Part shown: positions 34,673 to 46,134 of the stretch, in pieces
Layout: each line of letters begins with the position of its first letter
Position numbering within the stretch: position 1 is the first letter of the stretch
NCBI GenBank assembly: GCA_030066775.1
Contig: JASJAY010000073.1
Location: 25,680-89,679 of the forward strand
DNA: 64,000 nucleotides
Direction of reading: 5' to 3'
From: Planctomycetota bacterium
GTDB taxonomy: Bacteria; Planctomycetota; PLA2; JAEUHO01
Program-made: the position numbers and the translations under genes
The notes under the pieces: generated by a model
The model's input: only the letters and a program-made list of their open reading frames with translations
Database searches by the model: none
Told to the model about the DNA's origin: nothing

Positions 34673-35722
34673 CGCCCCCCCCCTTCGCCACCGCCACGGC
34701 CCCTGCGGCGACGGCCGCGCCGCAGCGCCCGGTCGAGCCCCGCGACGCCATGGCCTTCGCAATGGAGCGCCTCTGGCCGGCCATCGGCATCACGCCCGAG
34801 TCCCCCATGGGGCTCGCGCTGGCCGATGCGCTGCTGGCGCCCTCCCGCTCCATGCTCGTTCGCGGCGGCAAGCGCTTCCGCGGTCACCTGGTCGAGCTCT
34901 GCTGGCAGCTGGGCGGCGGCCAGGGTCGCTGCCCCGACGCGCTGCCGGCCGTGATCGAGGTGATCCACGCCGGCTCGCTGATCATCGACGACATCGAAGA
35001 CGGCTCGCACGAGCGCCGCGGCGCGCCTTCCGTGCACCGCCTCTACGGCATGCCGCTGGCCCTCAACGCCGGAAACTGGCTCTACTTCTGGGCCTTCGAG
35101 CTCTTGCGTGAGCTCGCCCTCGACCCGACGACCGAGCTCGAGCTGCACCGCCGGCTCACGCGCATGCTCGTACAGGGCCACGCCGGCCAGGCGCTCGACC
35201 TTCACGGCGAGGTGCTGCGCATCGACCAGGACGACATGCCCACGCACGTCGCCTCGACGTCGCGGCTGAAGACGGGCAGCTTCATGGCGCTGGCCGCCGT
35301 GATGGGCACCGTCGCGGCGGGTGCGCCGAGCGTGATGACCGCGGCGGTCGAGCGCTTCGGGCACGCCCTCGGCGGCGCCCTGCAGATGCTTGACGACCTG
35401 GGCAACCTCGTCGGTGCGCGCGAGCACAGCAAGCGCCACGAGGACCTGCTCTGCGGCCGCGCGACCTGGCCGTGGGCCTGGTATGCGGAGCTCGCCAGTC
35501 CCGGCGAGTGGCGCCAGACGCGCGAGCGCCTCGCGGGTGTCTGCCAGGGCGGCGACAGCGCCGACGAGCTGGCGCGTCATCTCCTGCAGCGTGTGGGCCT
35601 CGTCGGCCGCCAGCGCGTGCAGGCCCTTCTCGCCGGAGCGTTCTCGCGACTCGAGACCGCCACCGGCTCCCACCCCTTGCTCGAGAAGTTCCGCGCCGAG
35701 ATGGCGCGCTTGGAGACCAGCT

Positions 35723-35730
<8 letters not shown>
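34669..35730 (+). CDS. crtE: Geranylgeranyl diphosphate synthase
   Basis: A 353-residue prenyltransferase that extends isoprenyl diphosphates to C20. The first Asp-rich motif is IIDDIEDGSHERRG, the substrate-binding Arg/Lys motif is RGGKRFRG, and the second Asp region is MLDDLGNL, where the usual last Asp is Asn. It overlaps crtY by 4 bp and crtI by 8 bp, giving tight translational coupling. Product length is inferred from pathway context. Confidence 0.9.
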
Positions 35731-38215
<2,485 letters not shown>

Positions 38216-38235
<20 letters not shown>

Positions 38236-38890
38236 GCTCGTCGTCGCCGCGATGGCGACGGTCCTCCTGTTCACGGCGTGCAGCAGCACGCGGGCGCCTG
38301 CGCCGCGCGCGGTTGCGGCGACTACGCCCGTACCGGTCGCCGCGCCGGCGCCGGCCGCAGCCCCGTTGGCGCCGCCCTCCATGGCTGTGGAGCCCACAGC
38401 GCCGGCCGCCCCGGCCGTGCGTCCCGCGCCCGGTCCGTTCACGCTGGCGAAGGCCGGCCTCACGGCACCTACGCCCCGCGGCTGGAAGACCACGCGGCGG
38501 AACGGCGAGCTCGTCTACGAGGGCCCGATGCGCGTGCCCTCGGTCGCCGTGTTCGAAGCCGCGCGCCCGTCGCTGGACGACGCGGTCGGCGCGCTTCCGA
38601 ACCAGATCGCCGGCGCCGTCAGCGGTGTGCGCGTGACGAGAGCGGCCCAGCGCACGACGGTCGCGGGCTACGACGCCTACGTCGTCGAGGGCACGGGCCG
38701 CGCCGAGGGCTTCCCCATGCGTTGGCGCGCGACGGTCGTCGAGGCCGAGCGCACCACGGTGCTGCTCGCGCTCGCGCCCAGCATGTTCTGGGGTTCGCGT
38801 CAGGGCGCGATCCGGAGCTTCAAGCAAGGCGTTCGACGAACCGACGTCCAGACCGCGTCGCTGCCGGCGCGTGAGGCGAGCATGCGCTGA
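38216..38890 (+). CDS. Lipoprotein of unknown function inside the crt operon
   Basis: A 224-residue lipoprotein: an export signal ends in LLFTACSS (lipobox), followed by an Ala/Pro-rich linker to about residue 75 and a small alpha/beta domain (LTAPTPRGWKTTRRNGELVY, VAGYDAYVVEGTGRAEGFPM). This domain looks like the secreted folds that bind lipid or measure protein stability, but I have no family name. The start lies 20 bp inside crtB, and the stop shares a base with the crtZ start (TGATG), so it is fully embedded in the operon. A role in placing or carrying the carotenoid is only a guess. Confidence 0.75.
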
Positions 38891-39420
38891 TGCTGTACGT
38901 GCTGATCTTCATCGCCTCGGTGTTCGCCATGGAGTGCGTTGCGTGGCTCACGCATCGCTACCTCATGCACGGCCCGCTGTGGTTCCTGCACAAGTCGCAT
39001 CACCGCCGGCGCGAGGGCCGCTTCGAGCTGAACGACGCGTTCGGGCTGATCTTCGCGGCCCCCTCGATGATCCTGATCTGGTACGGCGTGCGCGGTCAGC
39101 CCGCCCTGCTGGCCATCGGCCTCGGTATGACGGCCTACGGGGCGCTGTACTTCCTCTTCCACGACGTGCTCGTCCATCGCCGCATCAAGCACGGATTCGT
39201 GCCCAAGGGCGGGTACCTGGAGCGGGTCGTGCGTGCCCATCTGATGCACCACCGCACGACCACGAAGCACGGCGCCGTCTCGTTCGGCTTCATCTTCGCC
39301 GGCGACCCGGAGAAGCTCCGGGCCCGCATGGCCGAGCGCCAGGCAAAGCCGCAACGCGCGCATCATGTCCGTCCAGCCCGGAGGGAACGAACGGCGGCTG
39401 CAGCCCGTCGTACGGGGTAG
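38890..39420 (+). CDS. crtZ: Beta-carotene hydroxylase
   Basis: A 176-residue integral membrane di-iron hydroxylase that turns beta-carotene into zeaxanthin. All four histidine boxes are visible: HRYLMH, HKSHHRR, HDVLVHRR and HLMHH. Four hydrophobic stretches surround them. The last 30 residues are Arg/Ala-rich and unlike typical CrtZ ends. It overlaps the preceding lipoprotein gene by one base. A TAGGCT hexamer overlaps its stop and may start msrBA. Confidence 0.92.
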   Translation: MLYVLIFIASVFAMECVAWLTHRYLMHGPLWFLHKSHHRRREGRFELNDAFGLIFAAPSMILIWYGVRGQPALLAIGLGMTAYGALYFLFHDVLVHRRIKHGFVPKGGYLERVVRAHLMHHRTTTKHGAVSFGFIFAGDPEKLRARMAERQAKPQRAHHVRPARRERTAAAARRTG

Positions 39421-39442
39421 GCTGGACCCGTCAGGAGTCTCG

Positions 39443-40639
39443 ATGTCCCTCCCCTACCGACTGCTCGCTGTTCTCGTCCTCTCCGTCGCCTTCGTGGCCG
39501 CCCCCGGCTGCGATGAGCCGCCGACCGCCTCCGCGGACACGCCGCCCAAGCCCAAGGAGCAGGCACCGCTCGTCACGGTGCACGTCTTCGACAAGAACGG
39601 CAAGCTCGTCGGGCCGGTGAAGATGCCCGCCGTGCGCCTCTCCGTCGAAGAGTGGAAGAAGAAGCTGGACGACGAGTCCTTCCGCATCCTGCGGCGTGCG
39701 GGCACCGAGCCCGCCCACTGCGGCGACCTCCTCGACAACAAGCGCGAAGGCGTCTACGCGTGCAAGGGCTGCTCATTGCCCCTGTTCTCGAGCGACGCGA
39801 AGTTCAAGTCCGGCACCGGCTGGCCGAGCTTCTTCCAGCCCGTGGCCGACGTGAACATCGAGGAGCGCGCAGACAACAGCTACGGCATGGTGCGCACGGA
39901 GATCCTGTGCGCACGATGCGAGGGCCACCTCGGCCACGTGTTCACCGACGGGCCCCGGCCGACCGGACTGCGCTACTGCCTGAACTCCGCGTCGATGGTG
40001 TTCACCGATGCGGACAAGGTGAAGACGCTGGCCGATCCCTTCCTCGAGAAGAAGGCGAAGCAGCCCGAGGCCCCGAAGCGCGCCGAGGTCGTCTTCGCCG
40101 GCGGCTGCTTCTGGTGCGTCGAGGCCGTCTTCGAGGAGCTCGAGGGCGTCTACGAAGCGATCTCCGGCTACGCCGGCGGCGCGGAGGAGACGGCGACGTA
40201 CGGCCAGGTGGTGACCGGCTTCACGAAGCACGCCGAAGCCGTCAAGATCGTCTACGACCCGAGCAAGATCACCTACAAGGAGCTGCTCGCGGTCCACTTC
40301 GCGACGCACGATCCCACGACGCTCAATCGCCAAGGCGCCGATCGCGGCACCCACTACCGCTCCGCGATCTTCTACGCCAATGAAGAAGAGCGGAAGGCCG
40401 CGGCCGCGTTCATCGCCGAGCACCAGAAGAAGCTCGGACCCGATCGGAAGATCGTCACCACGCTCGAGCCCCTGGACCCGCTCGTGGGCTTCTACAAGGC
40501 CGAGGACAAGCACCAGGACTTCGCGGCCGAGAACCCGAACCAGCCCTACGTGCGCGCGGTGGCCAAGCCCAAGGTCGAGAAGGTGCGCAAGGACTTCAAG
40601 GACAAGCTGAAGAAGCCCGCGAAGGACGGCGACAAATAG
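39443..40639 (+). CDS. msrBA: MsrB-MsrA fusion, exported lipoprotein
   Basis: A 398-residue bifunctional methionine sulfoxide reductase. The lipoprotein signal ends in AFVAAPGCD, so it acts in the envelope. The MsrB domain comes first (about 65-200), with zinc pairs in ACKGC and CARCEGHLGH, SGTGWPSFF and the catalytic Cys in RYCLNSAS. The MsrA domain follows (about 210-375) with catalytic GGCFWCVEAVFE. It ends in a Lys-rich tail. The order B-then-A is opposite to the common MsrA-MsrB fusion. The ATG has AGGAG 6 nt upstream, and TAGGCT at 39418-39423 is a possible -10. Confidence 0.93.
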   Translation: MSLPYRLLAVLVLSVAFVAAPGCDEPPTASADTPPKPKEQAPLVTVHVFDKNGKLVGPVKMPAVRLSVEEWKKKLDDESFRILRRAGTEPAHCGDLLDNKREGVYACKGCSLPLFSSDAKFKSGTGWPSFFQPVADVNIEERADNSYGMVRTEILCARCEGHLGHVFTDGPRPTGLRYCLNSASMVFTDADKVKTLADPFLEKKAKQPEAPKRAEVVFAGGCFWCVEAVFEELEGVYEAISGYAGGAEETATYGQVVTGFTKHAEAVKIVYDPSKITYKELLAVHFATHDPTTLNRQGADRGTHYRSAIFYANEEERKAAAAFIAEHQKKLGPDRKIVTTLEPLDPLVGFYKAEDKHQDFAAENPNQPYVRAVAKPKVEKVRKDFKDKLKKPAKDGDK

Positions 40640-40652
40640 GCCGCAGGCCGCG

Positions 40653-41912
40653 TCAGTCGTTCGCGAAGCGCATGATCGGCAGGAACTCGCGGTTCATGAT
40701 CGCGTGCGTCCAATACGTGAAGAGACGTCCGCGCCGTTCGTTCTCCGGCAGCGGGTAGCGGATCACGACTACGGCGATGCGCCGGCCCTCGACGCCCTTG
40801 ACGACATGCGTCTCGATGGTCCCCGCGACGCGCTCGACCAGAGGCTCCGGCGTCTTGCTGCGAAACGGCTTGAACGTCGTGACGCGCTCCGCCAGCACGT
40901 CGACGCCGCGCTCGGCATCGTCTTTCGTCGCGAACACGAGCGCGATCAGGGCCGCCTGATCCTCTCCGTCCTGGCCGTCGGCCAGACAGGCCAGCTCGTA
41001 CGGGGGCAGCCGGTCGACGTTGCCAACCTGGGCTTTGGCCACCTCGGCGACCGCCTCCACGCCGGCACGCTCGCCGAGCCGCGTACGGATCCACGCGCCG
41101 ACGGAGTCGAGCTGGAACTCGGCCGGCCTCCAGAGCTGGGCCTGCACCAGCGTGCGATCGTCCTTGCTCGACCGGACGAGCAGCTTCACGGCCGAGCGAT
41201 ACGGCGGCAGGCTCAGGACGGACTTCCGGGCGTTTTGGTGGGTCTTCGCCAAGGCGAGCGTGGCGCTCCACGTCGGCGCGCTCGCCACGAGGTCGGGCTC
41301 GAGCAGGGCGATCGGCTGTTGCAGGCCGATGCGGCCGCCCAGGGGATTCGAGGGATCGGGCTGCGCGAGGAGGTCCCGCACGAGATCCTGCGTGCCGTCG
41401 CCGTGCCGCCAGACCGCTGCGGCCACGTCGTCGAGCTCCTGCCGCGTGTAGCCACGCCGCTCGTGGGCCGCGGCGATGGCCGCGGCGTCGAAGCGCCCGG
41501 CGAAGAGCTGCGAGGGGCCCGGGCCCGAACCGAACGCAACGATGCGGTCGACATGGAAGAAGTCGAAGCCGAGCGCGGCGGGCATGCCCTTGGCCGACCG
41601 GAAGACAGAGAGGAAGTCGACGCTGACGTGCGCGGCACGGTCCAGGGCACGAATCCAAACCTGCTGGTCGTCCCGCGTCGATTCGCTGAACGCCGCCATG
41701 CTCTCGGGCGCCTCGACGCCGGCGACGCGCTCCGCTGCACGGAGGTCGAGGTACTCGAGGCAGCGCAGCTGCTCCTGCTCGAACTCCGTCTCGGGAACGG
41801 GGACGGACGCGAGCAGCGCCTCTAGCGGATGCGGCGCGGGTTTCGCCCGCTTGCCGCAGCCCGTCACGCAGATGCCAACCAACGCGAGCGCGATCCACCA
41901 CGCGGTGCGCAT
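40653..41912 (-). CDS. Lipoprotein of unknown function downstream of ABC-2 exporter
   Basis: A 419-residue lipoprotein (signal ending LVGICVTGCG) with mixed alpha/beta content and no motif I recognise. Strings such as RIVAFGSGPG-like FHVDRIVAFG and ELDDVAAAVWRHGDG resemble planctomycete secreted proteins of unknown function. The ATG at 41912 has GGAGG 7 nt upstream and shares one base with the permease stop (TGATG). It is the last gene of a three-gene operon with the ABC ATPase and permease and may be a periplasmic partner. Confidence 0.7.
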   Translation of the reverse strand: MRTAWWIALALVGICVTGCGKRAKPAPHPLEALLASVPVPETEFEQEQLRCLEYLDLRAAERVAGVEAPESMAAFSESTRDDQQVWIRALDRAAHVSVDFLSVFRSAKGMPAALGFDFFHVDRIVAFGSGPGPSQLFAGRFDAAAIAAAHERRGYTRQELDDVAAAVWRHGDGTQDLVRDLLAQPDPSNPLGGRIGLQQPIALLEPDLVASAPTWSATLALAKTHQNARKSVLSLPPYRSAVKLLVRSSKDDRTLVQAQLWRPAEFQLDSVGAWIRTRLGERAGVEAVAEVAKAQVGNVDRLPPYELACLADGQDGEDQAALIALVFATKDDAERGVDVLAERVTTFKPFRSKTPEPLVERVAGTIETHVVKGVEGRRIAVVVIRYPLPENERRGRLFTYWTHAIMNREFLPIMRFAND

Positions 41913-43126
41913 CACAACACCTCCCAGCGCCGGGCGAGCGCCCGGGCGGCGGCCAGCCCGAGCAGGCCTGCTGCAAGCAGGAGCGCAAGGGGGAGCAACA
42001 GCGCCGACAGCGGATCGCCCCGCCAGAACACGCTGGTGTAGGCCTCGAGCCCCCACGTGTTCGGCGTGGCCCAGCCGAGGGTCTGGAGCACGGGCGGCAT
42101 GAAGAAGCGCGGCACCATGCTGCCGCCTACGGCCGAGAGGATCAGGATCGCGACCGTGCTGACCGTCTGCGCCTGGCGCTGCGTGCGACACGCCGCCACC
42201 AAGGCGAGCGCGAGCCCCGCCGCGGCGATGGAGACGGCGGCGGTCGTGAGCGCCCAGCCCACCACGTTGCCGGGGAGATCGACGCCGTAGCCGAGCCAGG
42301 CGACGAGGAAGATGATCAGCACCTGCAGGAAGCCCAGCACGGCCAGGAAGAGGAAGCGCGCGCCGACGAGCACGTGCATGCCCGCAGGGCCGGCGAGTAC
42401 GCGGTCGACGATGCCCGCGTCGCGATCCTCGAGCAGGGTGATCGCCCCGTTCACCGCCGTGAAGAGCACGAACAGGATGGCGACCGCGCCGGCGTAGTAC
42501 GCGATGTGGTTCACGGTCTCCGCGCGACCGATCACCGCCTCGCGCTCGAGCAGCGCGCCGAACAGGTCGCGGTCCTCGCGCTCACCCTGCCGCAGGGTGC
42601 GCAGGCCCACGGCGAGACGGGTCCGCTGCGCTTCGGTGAGCTGCAGGAAGCGCGTGTCGAGCACCTCGATCACATCACCGAGTGCGACATCGGGCAGCGA
42701 CTCGACGAAGGCGCGCTGGACACGCCCCGCGAGCATGGAGGCCGCGACCTCGCGCGTCGGATCGTAGAGGATGCGCACCGGTGGCCCGTCGTCGCCGGCG
42801 CCGCGCAACGGCCTCTTGATCACCAGACCGGCGTCCGCGGTGCCGCGACGCACGAGCTCCCCCGCGCGCTCCGCGTCGCGTCCGTCGGCCTTCCCGATGA
42901 CCTCGATCGCGGGATCGGCGATCAAGGCCTGAAGGAACGTTTGCGTGTCCTCGTCGACCACCGTGTCGGCGATGGCCAGACGGATGCGCAGATCGGAGCC
43001 GCCGGTGCCCGCGAAGATGAATGCGAAGACGAGGAAGAAGACGACCGGCAAGAGGAACGCCATGACCAGCGCTCCGCGGTCGCGCGTGAGCTCGAGCAGG
43101 AGTGTGCGCAAGACGGCGCGCGTCAT
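41912..43126 (-). CDS. ABC-2 type transporter permease
   Basis: A 404-residue permease of the ABC-2 exporter class. It has one N-terminal TM helix (LVMAFLLPVVFFLVFAFIFA), a large external loop of about 180 residues, and five C-terminal TM helices from about residue 225. The closing region (VGGSMVPRFFMPPVLQTLGWATPNTWGLEAY) is typical of YhgE/NatB-like permeases. It overlaps the ATPase gene by 4 bp (ATGA). Substrate unknown. Confidence 0.88.
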   Translation of the reverse strand: MTRAVLRTLLLELTRDRGALVMAFLLPVVFFLVFAFIFAGTGGSDLRIRLAIADTVVDEDTQTFLQALIADPAIEVIGKADGRDAERAGELVRRGTADAGLVIKRPLRGAGDDGPPVRILYDPTREVAASMLAGRVQRAFVESLPDVALGDVIEVLDTRFLQLTEAQRTRLAVGLRTLRQGEREDRDLFGALLEREAVIGRAETVNHIAYYAGAVAILFVLFTAVNGAITLLEDRDAGIVDRVLAGPAGMHVLVGARFLFLAVLGFLQVLIIFLVAWLGYGVDLPGNVVGWALTTAAVSIAAAGLALALVAACRTQRQAQTVSTVAILILSAVGGSMVPRFFMPPVLQTLGWATPNTWGLEAYTSVFWRGDPLSALLLPLALLLAAGLLGLAAARALARRWEVL

Positions 43127-44076
43127 GACGCGAGCTCCCGGCCGGTCACGTGCAGGAACACCTCGCGCAGGCCCGGCTCGACGAGCGTGGCCTGGCGCAC
43201 GCCGAGCCCCAGCTCGGTCGCCGCGCGCTCGACGTCGCCCAACGTGCCGAGCCCGCCCTCGCGCCGGCCGAACCAGCGCGCGGGGTCGTGGCTGCTCGAG
43301 AGCCCGAGCGCGGCGAGCCGCTTGGCTGCCTCGTCGGACGGCGCTTCGTCGAGGAGCAGCTCCAGGTGCTTGGCCGTGCCCAGGCTCTGCGTGACGAGCT
43401 CCTCGAGCGTGCCCTCGGCCCGCATGCGCCCGTCGACGAGGAAGCCGATGCGGTCACAGAGGCGCGCGGCCTCGTCGAGGTCGTGGGTGGTGAGCAGCAG
43501 CGCCATGCCGTCGTCGCGTAGCTTCTCGAGCAGGGCGTGCAGCCGCAGGCGCGCATCGGGATCCACGCCCACGGTCGGCTCGTCGAGGAGCAGGACGCGC
43601 GGCTCGTGGAGAACGCCCGCGACGAGGTTGAGCCGCCGCTGCATGCCGCCGGAGAGCGTGCGCGCCAAGTCGTCGGCGCGCGGGGCCAGGTCGGCCCAGT
43701 CGAGGCCCCAGGCCACGCGCTCGGCCAGGCGCTCGCGTGCGACGCCCGCGAGCAGCCCGAGCACCTCGAGGTTCTCGCGTACGGTCAGGTCCTGGTGGAT
43801 GGCGATGCGCTGCGGCACGAGGCCGAGCACCCGCCGCGCAGCGCGATCCGCCGTCGGGTCGCCCCCGTCGAGGCGCACGCTGCCGTTCGTCAGCCGCAGC
43901 CGCCCGCAGACGGCGCGGATGAAGCTGGTCTTGCCCGCGCCGTTGGGCCCGAGCAACCCGTAGAGGGTGCCGGGCGCGAGCGTGAGGCTCACGCCGTCCA
44001 AGCCCTTCGACGCATCGAAGAGCCGGGTCGCGTTCTCGACCTCGAGCACGGCGGGCGCTGTCGTCTCGGCTGTCAC
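43123..44076 (-). CDS. ABC transporter ATP-binding protein
   Basis: A 317-residue ATPase with Walker A GPNGAGKTS, Q-loop VPQRIAIHQDLTV, signature LSGGMQRRLNL and Walker B VLLLDEPTVGVDPD with the H-loop THDLDEA. A C-terminal extension of about 80 residues (DUF4162-like) follows. It powers the adjacent permease for export. The GTG start at 44076 has no Shine-Dalgarno and lies 7 nt after TAGGCT, another leaderless candidate. The longer open frame upstream is the HIT-gene shadow. Confidence 0.9.
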   Translation of the reverse strand: MTAETTAPAVLEVENATRLFDASKGLDGVSLTLAPGTLYGLLGPNGAGKTSFIRAVCGRLRLTNGSVRLDGGDPTADRAARRVLGLVPQRIAIHQDLTVRENLEVLGLLAGVARERLAERVAWGLDWADLAPRADDLARTLSGGMQRRLNLVAGVLHEPRVLLLDEPTVGVDPDARLRLHALLEKLRDDGMALLLTTHDLDEAARLCDRIGFLVDGRMRAEGTLEELVTQSLGTAKHLELLLDEAPSDEAAKRLAALGLSSSHDPARWFGRREGGLGTLGDVERAATELGLGVRQATLVEPGLREVFLHVTGRELAS

Positions 44077-44083
44077 GCGCCAG

Positions 44084-44089
44084 AGCCTA
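44084..44089 (-). promoter_or_regulatory. TAGGCT -10-like box, leaderless start candidate for ABC operon
   Basis: On the minus strand TAGGCT ends 7 nt before the GTG of the ATPase gene, with no ribosome site. The gap to the upstream HIT gene is only 29 bp, so the ABC operon could also be read through from it. Confidence 0.38.
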
Positions 44090-44105
44090 CCGGAGGGGCC
44101 CTGGC

Positions 44106-44477
44106 TCAGCGCGCCCCCCGCGCCTTGTTCCAGCCGTCCGGTCCGAATACGAACGGACCGAGGGCGGGATCCGCCTCGCTGCGCGGCACCACGTGGAAGT
44201 GCAGATGGCCCTTGTCGCTGTCCCCGATGGCGAGCAGGTAGCAACGCTCCGCGCCCGCGCTCGTCCGCTGCCCCACCACATCGGGGATCAGCGAGCCGAC
44301 GGCGGCCCACGTCGCGGGATCGACGTCGGCCGTGTCGACGTGCGCACTCGGCGCCACGACGACATGGTCCTCGAACATCGGACTGCGGAACGGGACGACG
44401 ACGGCCAGCCCGTCGTCGGAACGGGCCACGGCAGCGTCCCGCCCGGCACAGATGAAGCAGCTGTCTTCGGAGCTCAT
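44106..44477 (-). CDS. HIT-family nucleotide hydrolase-like protein
   Basis: A 123-residue histidine-triad protein with the catalytic GHLHFHVVPR (H-x-H-x-H). It starts with SCFICAG, a Cys pair common in HIT proteins that bind zinc. The family hydrolyses nucleotide phosphoramidates or Ap4A-type dinucleotides. The ATG is 6 nt after TACGAT and lacks a Shine-Dalgarno. Confidence 0.88.
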   Translation of the reverse strand: MSSEDSCFICAGRDAAVARSDDGLAVVVPFRSPMFEDHVVVAPSAHVDTADVDPATWAAVGSLIPDVVGQRTSAGAERCYLLAIGDSDKGHLHFHVVPRSEADPALGPFVFGPDGWNKARGAR

Positions 44478-44483
44478 GCGGGG

Positions 44484-44489
44484 ATCGTA
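44484..44489 (-). promoter_or_regulatory. TACGAT -10-like box, leaderless start candidate
   Basis: On the minus strand TACGAT ends 6 nt before the ATG of the HIT gene; no ribosome site is present between them. Confidence 0.4.
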
Positions 44490-44515
44490 CAGGGTCCCCC
44501 GCCGGGTTGCCTGGG

Positions 44516-45907
44516 CTACAGATCGGGCGTCAGGAACTCGATGCGTGTGTCCGTGCTGTGGGTGAACGTGCTCGTGACCTGGGCGAACGTCCACGCGTCG
44601 TAGTCGAAGCCGGGCACGTACAGCGCGCCCACCGAGACGTCGTAGTCCAGGGCCGGCGTCAGCTCGATACCGGGCGAGGTCGGGACCTCGAGGATCGTGG
44701 TGTCGCCGGGCACCAGGAAGAACCACGAGGTCTCCGGCGCGTCCCCGGACAGGAGCACGATCGTGAAGCCGCCGCTGCGGCCCGGCGCATCGACGCTCGT
44801 CCACGTGACCGTAGGCGTCAGGCTCGGAGACACGGCGAGGTCGGCCGGCGGACGCTTGAAGTCGTTGAACTCGAAGACGGGCGGCAGCGCGGGATACGCG
44901 GCGCGGTGCACCTGGGTCGACGTGCGGTCCATCCCCGGGAACGACTCGTCGTCGATCCCGGCGGCGATCGCGTAGACCTCATCGCGCGGCACATGCGTGA
45001 GGCGCAGGGCGTTGCCTGTCATCGTCTCGAACGAAGCAAAAGTCCGGGTCTGGATCGTCGGGGGCGCGTCGAGCCAGCCGACGTAGAGGTCGCCCATCGC
45101 GGCCATGTGCGCCATCCCGAAGACGTCGACCTCGACGTCGGGATCCGTCAGGTCGAAGCCGCCGATGGCGCGCTCGGGCACGGAGACGACCCCGGCATGC
45201 GTGCGGAGCACGCGCGGCTCCATCACGAACGGCAGCGCGCCGCCCGGGACGCCGAAGGGGAACTCCCGGTACGACTGGTACACGTTCAGGCCCATCGGGT
45301 CGAGCGGATCGTGCACGTGCACCAGCACGGCTGTGGGCTGATTCTCGCCGGCGAAGAGCTCGAGCGGCGACGGGTCGGTCGTCACGAGGCCGCCCCCGCC
45401 GTCGACCACGTCGAAGTCGGATCCGTAGCCGAACGACGCATCGACCCAACCGGAGCCGCCGATGTAGCTGTTCGGAATGCCGATCGGCACCACGGTGCGC
45501 TCGATGCGCGTGTTGGGCTCGCCCATGATCGGCAGCTCGATCCAGCGCGCGTTCACGTCGACGATCGTGATGGGGATCGCGTCCGGGTGGCGGATCGTGA
45601 CGGTCACCGGGCCCGGCGCCAGGTTGTCGAACGACGCGACACCCGCTCCGTTGGTGGCCATCGTTCTCGTGCCGCCGCCGTGATCGACGAAGACGAAGGC
45701 GCCTTCGACGGGCGCGCCCGTGAACTGCCTCACGGCGCGGACTTGGAGTGCGAAGACCTGCGGCCCGCCGCCGACGCCGCCCGGCTCGACCGGCAGCAGG
45801 GCCAGCGTGCCGATGGCCGTACCGTCCCCGCCGCCACCGCAGGCGAGCAGTCCGGTCACCAGGAAGAAGACGACAAGGGTCGAGCGAATCGAATCACGAG
45901 CGCACAT
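44516..45907 (-). CDS. Secreted lipoprotein with carboxypeptidase-regulatory-like domain
   Basis: A 463-residue lipoprotein (signal ending LVTGLLACGGGG). Near the N-terminus is a carboxypeptidase-regulatory-like fold (LQVRAVRQFTGAPVEGAFVF, NLAPGPVTVTIRHPDAIPI). The rest is beta-rich with repeated short motifs and a C-terminal fibronectin-like stretch (SPSLTPTVTWTSVDAPG). The ATG at 45907 has GGAGG 6 nt upstream. Probably cell-surface; function unknown. Confidence 0.72.
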   Translation of the reverse strand: MCARDSIRSTLVVFFLVTGLLACGGGGDGTAIGTLALLPVEPGGVGGGPQVFALQVRAVRQFTGAPVEGAFVFVDHGGGTRTMATNGAGVASFDNLAPGPVTVTIRHPDAIPITIVDVNARWIELPIMGEPNTRIERTVVPIGIPNSYIGGSGWVDASFGYGSDFDVVDGGGGLVTTDPSPLELFAGENQPTAVLVHVHDPLDPMGLNVYQSYREFPFGVPGGALPFVMEPRVLRTHAGVVSVPERAIGGFDLTDPDVEVDVFGMAHMAAMGDLYVGWLDAPPTIQTRTFASFETMTGNALRLTHVPRDEVYAIAAGIDDESFPGMDRTSTQVHRAAYPALPPVFEFNDFKRPPADLAVSPSLTPTVTWTSVDAPGRSGGFTIVLLSGDAPETSWFFLVPGDTTILEVPTSPGIELTPALDYDVSVGALYVPGFDYDAWTFAQVTSTFTHSTDTRIEFLTPDL

Positions 45908-46134
45908 CGGGCACCTCCAGCCGCGGCCCGAGGCCCACGCAACCGATAGCCACCGCGGAGCGCTCGCGGCACGACGGACCTCCGTCCCTGCGCACACTTC
46001 GTGCCAGCGGCGCGCGCGCCCGGGGCGCGGCGCCCGGAGGCCGTGCTGCGCGGAGGTCCGCAGCCGACCGCGCGGAATTCGGCGCACAGGTCGCGGGCTG
46101 CTGCGCGGCTCGAAGACCGGTAGGATCGCGCGCC
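45908..46134. other. Divergent intergenic region, 227 bp
   Basis: It separates the secreted lipoprotein gene (minus) from the GT2-HD gene (plus). The only signals I can support are GGAGG at the minus-strand start and TAGGAT at the plus-strand start. No operator, RNA gene or repeat is evident. Confidence 0.4.
46121..46126 (+). promoter_or_regulatory. TAGGAT -10-like box, leaderless start candidate
   Basis: TAGGAT ends 8 nt before the ATG of the GT2-HD gene, with no Shine-Dalgarno between. Confidence 0.4.
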
